Below are positions 58,490-64,000 of a stretch of 64,000 nucleotides of DNA, piece by piece. Location: contig JBBMOL010000136.1 of the NCBI GenBank assembly GCA_037954665.1, positions 744,001 through 808,000 on the forward strand. Direction: 5' to 3'. Under the pieces are notes generated by a model. It saw nothing but the letters and a program-made list of their open reading frames with translations. It was not told where the DNA came from and did not search any database. Positions within the stretch are counted from its first letter, which is position 1; each line of letters starts with the position of its first letter. Source of the DNA: Laguncularia racemosa (taxonomy: Eukaryota > Streptophyta > Magnoliopsida > Myrtales > Combretaceae). The position numbers and the translations under genes were made by a program.

Positions 58490-59660
58490 TATAAGTAAAC
58501 ATAAGCAATAACAAAGTGTGTGACTTTTCCCCCTCCTCCAGTTCCTCTAATACTAACATGATGTTGGTTGCCCCTTGATGGGTTGTGCATAGAATGGTGA
58601 CTCCTCTCATACTATATGGTGAAAATCCACCTATGTAATGCCCTCTCCCATAGTCAATGTAGATGGATGTTGATACCTCCATGGAGTAGGTGGAGTGAGG
58701 GTAATAGTGGAATGTACATCAAAATCGGGTGTCTAATATGAGATGGAAATTGATGGGATGTTAGGATCAATAGTGGGCACTAGAGCTAAATGCAATGTAG
58801 ATGAATGAGAAAATAGATAGAACTCAGCCAGTGGTAGATCTAAAGGAGGAGAAGGAGTTCGATCTAGTGGTAATTTCTATTGAATACTCTTACCATGATC
58901 CTACCCTCTCTTCCCATGTCCTACACAAGTAGCTTGAATCTAGACCTCCTCTTGATGATTTAGAGGAAACAATGTCACACATTCGTAGCCCTAAAAGAGA
59001 TGTCACCTAGCTATAGTAATGGCTCACAACTCTTGTAGAGTATTGACTATCTCAATATGGTCAAGAGCATCTACTTACATAAGTAATAAAGTTAGCTACA
59101 TGAATACAAGTCATAATTATATGATTTATATGATTCATATTTCTTACTAAGGCTCTTAGCATTACACCAATGCATCTGATTTAATGCCTATTAATGTTAT
59201 GGTAACATGCATAATAATTAGGATTGACCAAATTTGCCAAGGCATCATCGTACTTAAGTTTGACATTCTTAGCTCACCTCTCTTACCACATGTATCCAAG
59301 CTACATGGCGCCTAAGTTAATACTCATCAGTCTTCCCTCGAACATTAATCCGGTGAAGGGAAGGTACTATTTCACATTGATCTGGACTCCTCTGGATGCT
59401 ACCAAACTAATAGGTGACTCAATTTGGGAAGTGTCACATGACAATATGAAAACAAAAGAGAGGGACACAAGTACACCAAACCTCACTACCTACTTGACAA
59501 TATAGGGCAAAGCATTTAAGTATGGCATCCCTATAAGGCATCCAAATGATTTGCAAATGATAAATCATGATAAGTATGTAGTAAATGCAAACAATTAACT
59601 TTATTAATGTTGTTAAAGTAGTCATAATTGATCCAGTGTTTGTTTATTTAGAGCATACTT
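58490..59660 (-). pseudogene. Decayed plant mobile domain (PMD) pseudogene
   Basis: The minus strand reads IWMPYRDAILKCFALYCQ, VGSEVWCTCVPLFCFHIV, HFPN-stop-VT and FGSIQRSPDQCEIVPSLHRI around 59550-59340. This is the signature of the plant mobile domain (aminotransferase-like family) as I know it, where stops replace the usual Arg and Gln (CGA to TGA, CAG to TAG). Downstream, around 58850-58560, a Pro-rich tail reads KLPLDRTPSPPLDLPLAEFY and TLTPPTPWRYQHPSTLTMGE. PMD genes occur as host genes (MAIL1/MAIN) and inside TEs. This copy has many stops and no flanking element could be defined. Confidence 0.72.
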
Positions 59661-59895
59661 GTACTGCTTGACAACATGTCATGAGAGCTACATAGTTTTA
59701 AACTCAACATGCTAACAAAGTGTTAACAAGCCATGCTTGGGTTGTACATCTATAGTCAAACTAGGATAATATGTGGAAACTTGTCTCATGCCTATACCTA
59801 TAGGAGTAGTGTAGCACACCCCATCTCTTGAGTTAATGCATTAGTAGCATGGCACAAATACTTGCATAACCATGCCAATGATACTACTCTCTAGT

Positions 59896-60803
59896 TGATA
59901 GGAATCAAAATTCTACAGGACCTATCACTAGGGTAAGAGCCAAAGGGTTACAAAATTTGGCGATGAGAGTCCTTTTTGAACAATCCTACCTAAAGAACAT
60001 TTTTTTAGTAACTTCTTTTCTATTACACATTTGTTGTACATTCCAGCAAGTAAACTTGTCAGTTTTTACAAGACGGTGGATAAACTCGCTAAAGTTCAGT
60101 TTGTAGGTTATTTATGGACCTACATAAACCAAAGAAGAATCGATCCAACAATATGTTCAATTGAAGTGAAGAGCCGACTACTTGAAGACCATTTGTATTT
60201 GTAATTGTTGCTTATGAGAACCGGCCATTTTATTTTGTACTTGTATTTTGTGATTTTGGAACCGGCCACTTAAGTGGCATCCTTGTAATTTTTGTGTTAT
60301 TTTTACTCTAATTGGAGCAAGTATAAATACTTGCTAACTAGGGTTTTTGAAGGAGCTTTTTGACAATTTAGAAACCAAAACACTTTATTGCCGTAAGGGG
60401 TTTCCTTCCATTGCAATAGATCTCTTATCAATTTCTAAGTGAAATTATGGCGAGAACTAACTAGAGTGGATTGTGAGTAGTATCAATCTTACTCTTGTTG
60501 TTTTTACAAATTATGTTTAGTGAGTAATATCTAAGTACAATTTTTTAGTTATTTGTCCTTGTCACATGAATTAGGGTTCTTCATTTTTAGATTTGAATCA
60601 TTTCAAATTAAGTTGAATTCTAGTTTATTTCCATTGTTTTCCATTGAAGTTTATACAATTGTTTGTTCCTAACATCAATTTAGTGTTAAACTCGTGGATT
60701 GCGGTTCAATTGTTAAGTTGGTGATCACGCCATTTTGTTGTTGGAATTGGTTGTTCACGCCACTTGATTGATGTGTTTGCTATCCAATTAGTGAGGCACA
60801 TCA
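59896..60803 (+). mobile_element. Candidate solo LTR (908 bp)
   Basis: It begins TGATAGGAATC and ends GTGAGGCACATCA, flanked by CTAGT at 59891-59895 and 60804-60808, a perfect 5-bp duplication. TATA-like AGTATAAATACTTGC lies near 60320, and a U5-like CT-rich tract with TTGCCGTAAGGGG lies near 60390. There is no coding frame. The strand is inferred from the TATA position. The last nine bases, GGCACATCA, also end the palindromic element in copia A. Confidence 0.68.
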
Positions 60804-60808
60804 CTAGT

Positions 60809-62320
60809 TATATCCTCTTGTAGCTCCAAGATCTTGTGAAAGAGGTAAAAACATCAAGTGTAAGAGGCTAGATGATATGTTTAGGAAGATGATCCTAATA
60901 AACTCTAGAATATAATTTCATGCATATCATATCATGGTATCATTGTCAAAACTAGGAGGTAAATGTCTAAACACATGTCATAACCATGACATCTTAACAT
61001 GACTGTAAAAGATGTCATGTTGATCAAGCCTCACTCTTAAGAGGTTCTCATACTCCTTCACTCAAGCTAAACTCATGGGCCTACTAACTAAATGACCATC
61101 CACTTATCATGCCCTTAATTCTTTGTAGCGACAATAATATATCACATAACCTACTTAAGTAAATTATGTAATACTAGAATTACTAAGTGGATTTTTAAAT
61201 TAGTTTTATGACTTTGAAATTATTAATTAAATTTTGAAAACATTTGACGATTCATTAGATTTTGAAAACACGTTAGTGGTTTGTCGAGTTCAAAAAGCGC
61301 AATGGATAGTGCTAGATGATAAACAAAGTTCTAAGGCCTAAGGGGCCCACAAAAGATACAAATGTAGGGAATAAGCAATGGAGTCATAGGTGGTTTTTAT
61401 AAAAGTCTAAATACTGTACTAATATAAATATAACTAAGTCTATATAGAAAGGAGGTGAAGTTAGTAAAATTTTTCATAATCTATGTCAATGTCATCAACC
61501 CAATAGTCCTCCTCAAAGCCAAACTTAAGCGAATCGTAAAGTGGATTCATTAGATAGCCCTCACTTGAGAAAGAAAATTAAGCCAGAAAAACACAGTACA
61601 TAGTGACACAAACATACACATAGATGTCAAGTAAGCTTACATTCTAATGTATAAAATAATCATACAGTTTATTTTAATATTATTTAAAGTAAAAAAAAAA
61701 AAAACAACACTAGAGTACTCATGACTTTAGACAACATAATGGGGGACTTAGGTTTCGATTCCAACACAATAGAAATCGATGGTTAATGGGAGTAGTCAAA
61801 TTCTATGTTACAAAACTGAAAACCTAGTAGTCTTGTCTAAGTGCCATTATCGTTATGTGATCTTCACTTATCACAGTGCAACTATATCATATCACTTGTT
61901 AGGACCCATAATCCTTAGATGACTCCTAATATATGTTCTCTTTGCTTATAGTGTCTATTATCTGACATGATTTCACTTATCAGCTACCTACTAAGCCATC
62001 TCTCAATTACCTAGGTGCTTAACTATTAAGGTTATTGAGCTAAGAGCACAACCTTAGTCCAAGCCTAAGGCATTGCTCACTAACTCAAGACGACTATATA
62101 CAAGTAGCACTTAAATACTTAGCTAAGTGTGATTATTAATCTAGTTTAGATTCTAGCAAGCAACACGCATGTTACTGTATTCTTGGAGAGGTCAAGGGTT
62201 CTCTAATTGAAGTCCAAAATTTCCATTGAGTAAGATGAACTGATTTTATGCATTACAAGAAAAAAAAAATCTAAGTTAGATAATTATTCCAATTATTTGG
62301 ATATTATTCTAAGGTTGGTT
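60809..62320. other. AT-rich intergenic DNA
   Basis: No recognisable gene or element ends. Confidence 0.45.
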
Positions 62321-62329
62321 TAAACTACT

Positions 62330-62990
62330 TATGCCCCATATTAGTTATAGGCCCATTAAGGGTTAAGAAGGCTCAATTAACTTTTTAGCTAAACTAGCCT
62401 ATATCATTTAGTGTTTATTTACTTAGGCCCATTATATTTTTAAAGTCTAAATCTAGATGTGACTAAGATGCAATTAGTGTATTTAGGCCCCCAAAGAAAA
62501 GTAGAGCCAACTATGTTTAGAAATGGGCCAACTAGCTCTAATTTATGAATTAACCCCATTATTAGAGTGATTTATTTAATTAGGACTTAATTCATTTGAC
62601 TTGCTTATTTAGGTTTATAATGCCCTAATTTATGAGTCTAAGCCCATTTTATTTTATTTGAGTCATATCAATTTTAGGTCCAATTGGGTTATATTAACCC
62701 ATTATGTGATATTATAACTAACTTAGGCCTATTGTGTCTACTTGATCCCATTGATTTTATCTTGGACCCAATTTGTTTATTATGCCTAGTTTAATTTCAA
62801 TTTAGGTCTTTAGTTGATTTTGGGCCCTATTGGGTATCAGGCTCATTTAGGTTATCTTTAACTTGTTAAGGTCCATTTAGGGAATGGGCCTTAAAGATGA
62901 AATGGGCCTAAATTGAATTTGGGTTTTGGGCCCATTGGGTTTTTTTAGGTTCATTTAAGCTCAAGTATCATTCATGCACTAAGCTAATTC
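62330..62990. repeat. Degenerate GGCCCA/TGGGCC-rich block
   Basis: TTAGGCCCATT-like motifs or their complements occur about a dozen times (near 62350, 62426, 62483, 62523, 62640, 62726, 62819, 62884, 62901, 62926). The block is embedded in AT-rich DNA with no fixed period. Confidence 0.55.
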
Positions 62991-64000
62991 CTAAATTGGT
63001 CCAATTTAGCTAATTAAGTTATTTAGGCTCGATTATTTAAATTATGTATTACTATGTGGACTATCTATACAAAAGGGTATAGGGTTGGTTTATCCGCTAT
63101 GAGATTATGTATTACTTATATGGATGGGCTAGCTTTGGCCTAAATTATTGAAGTCATCTAACTTTTGATTTAAATTCGTCATTTTAAAGGTTTATAACTC
63201 TAAAAGGCTATAACTCATTCATTTTAAACCTAAATTGAGTTAAACCAAAGCTATTTTAATCCTAATCACTTTCTCTACTTATTTCATCAATAAAGACTCC
63301 CCATTTTATTCATTTTAGGTCTTTTAAATTTTCAAATTAGCTTAAGTTATGAAATTATACTTCAAAGGCCCATATCTCACTTAATTCAAGTCCAAATCAA
63401 TCCAAACCAAAGCCCACTTATTCTTACTCATTTCTAGTTTCTAAAAAATTACTTAAATTCCATATTTAAGCTAAACAAAAGTTTAGAACAACCTAAAAAG
63501 ATTAAAAAAAAAAAAAGGTCTAGCATACATTATTTCATCCATAATTAGCTCAGCTTCACCACAACTTGATTTATAAATTTCGTTTCACATCTATTCAGCT
63601 TCAAATAATCAACCAAACATGGCATAGCTCTACTAAATTAAATTAAACATAATTTATCATAAATTTTTAGATTTAAACATGGTAACATAACAAGTGGTGG
63701 TGATCACAAATTTTAAGATCAAATACTCTAATTTCTTTCTTAAATCATCCTACAATTCATCAAACTTTATATAAGTTTCAAATCATCAATTCGACGTCAT
63801 TTGAATTATAAATTCTACTCTAAGACATACCCTTACTATGTTGGAAATTTTAGTTTGTCAACCTCAATACCAGATTACATATTAATTCATCAATTTCAAT
63901 TAATCCCAACATGTAATTCACTATATACATAAAAATCACCACCCAAGCTACTTCTTAATCCACAAATCACCACATTAATAATCAATTCACCACATTTGAA
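62991..64000. other. AT-rich intergenic DNA at the right edge
   Basis: Nothing supportable seen; short A runs and TTAATT-rich text only. Confidence 0.45.

Noticed and set aside
60000..60800. TATA-containing stretch considered as a host promoter
   Set aside because: No gene follows; TG...CA ends and the CTAGT duplication make a solo LTR more likely.
1..64000. tRNA, rRNA, CRISPR or bacterial-type operons
   Set aside because: None seen; gene structure, introns and TEs are those of a plant nuclear genome.

Overview
The window is nuclear DNA of a flowering plant, most likely a eudicot. The grounds are its AT-rich composition, many Ty1/copia elements primed by initiator-Met tRNA (TGGTATCAGAGC), plant L1-type LINEs, a hAT-like non-autonomous transposon, a plant mobile domain remnant, and the 3' exons of one host gene with GT-AG introns. 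The species cannot be named. There are no rRNA or tRNA genes and no CRISPR array.

Host gene. Four plus-strand exons (21636-21781, 49511-49687, 49896-50010, 50089-50113) join in perfect phase. They encode the C-terminal macro-like region of an ALC1/CHD1L-type SNF2 helicase (CHR10 type), ending YYYRRSA-stop. The first two exons are separated by one 27,729-bp intron filled with transposons. The 5' helicase exons are expected left of the window, so the 1-20723 nest probably lies in the upstream intron.

Left nest (1-20723). Target-site duplications (TSDs) and resuming reading frames give the order of events. Copia F (minus) was invaded by copia E (minus), E by copia D (minus), and D by copia B (plus, 446-17223, TSD TTAGG). 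B then received copia A (minus, 2579-8191, TSD TATAG), copia C (plus, 10766-15902, TSD TGGAG) and a 1,277-bp hAT-like element (537-1813, 8-bp TSD). A finally received a 499-bp palindromic element with perfect 119-bp arms. A and C are the same family in opposite orientation and form a 5-kb inverted repeat.

Intron nest (22017-48347). LINE pieces on the minus strand appear in permuted order (ORF2 piece, then 5'UTR, ORF1 and poly-A). Nearly intact copia G (23722-28608) lies in LINE ORF1. Old copia J (minus) is split by copia K (33251-38193). Copia M/O pieces share one LTR, which is split by copia N (42745-47614).

Right part (50114-64000). Downstream of the gene the DNA is AT-rich and nearly gene-free. 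It holds degenerate repeats, a decayed plant-mobile-domain pseudogene (58490-59660, minus) and a 908-bp candidate solo LTR (59896-60803).

Most premature stops in the young copies are C-to-T changes (CAG to TAG, CGA to TGA), the pattern expected from deamination of methylated cytosine. I see no new multi-gene system. The most interesting items are the 27.7-kb TE-filled intron of a chromatin-remodeller gene, the A/C inverted repeat that could yield hairpin RNA, and the palindromic element with LTR-like ends.
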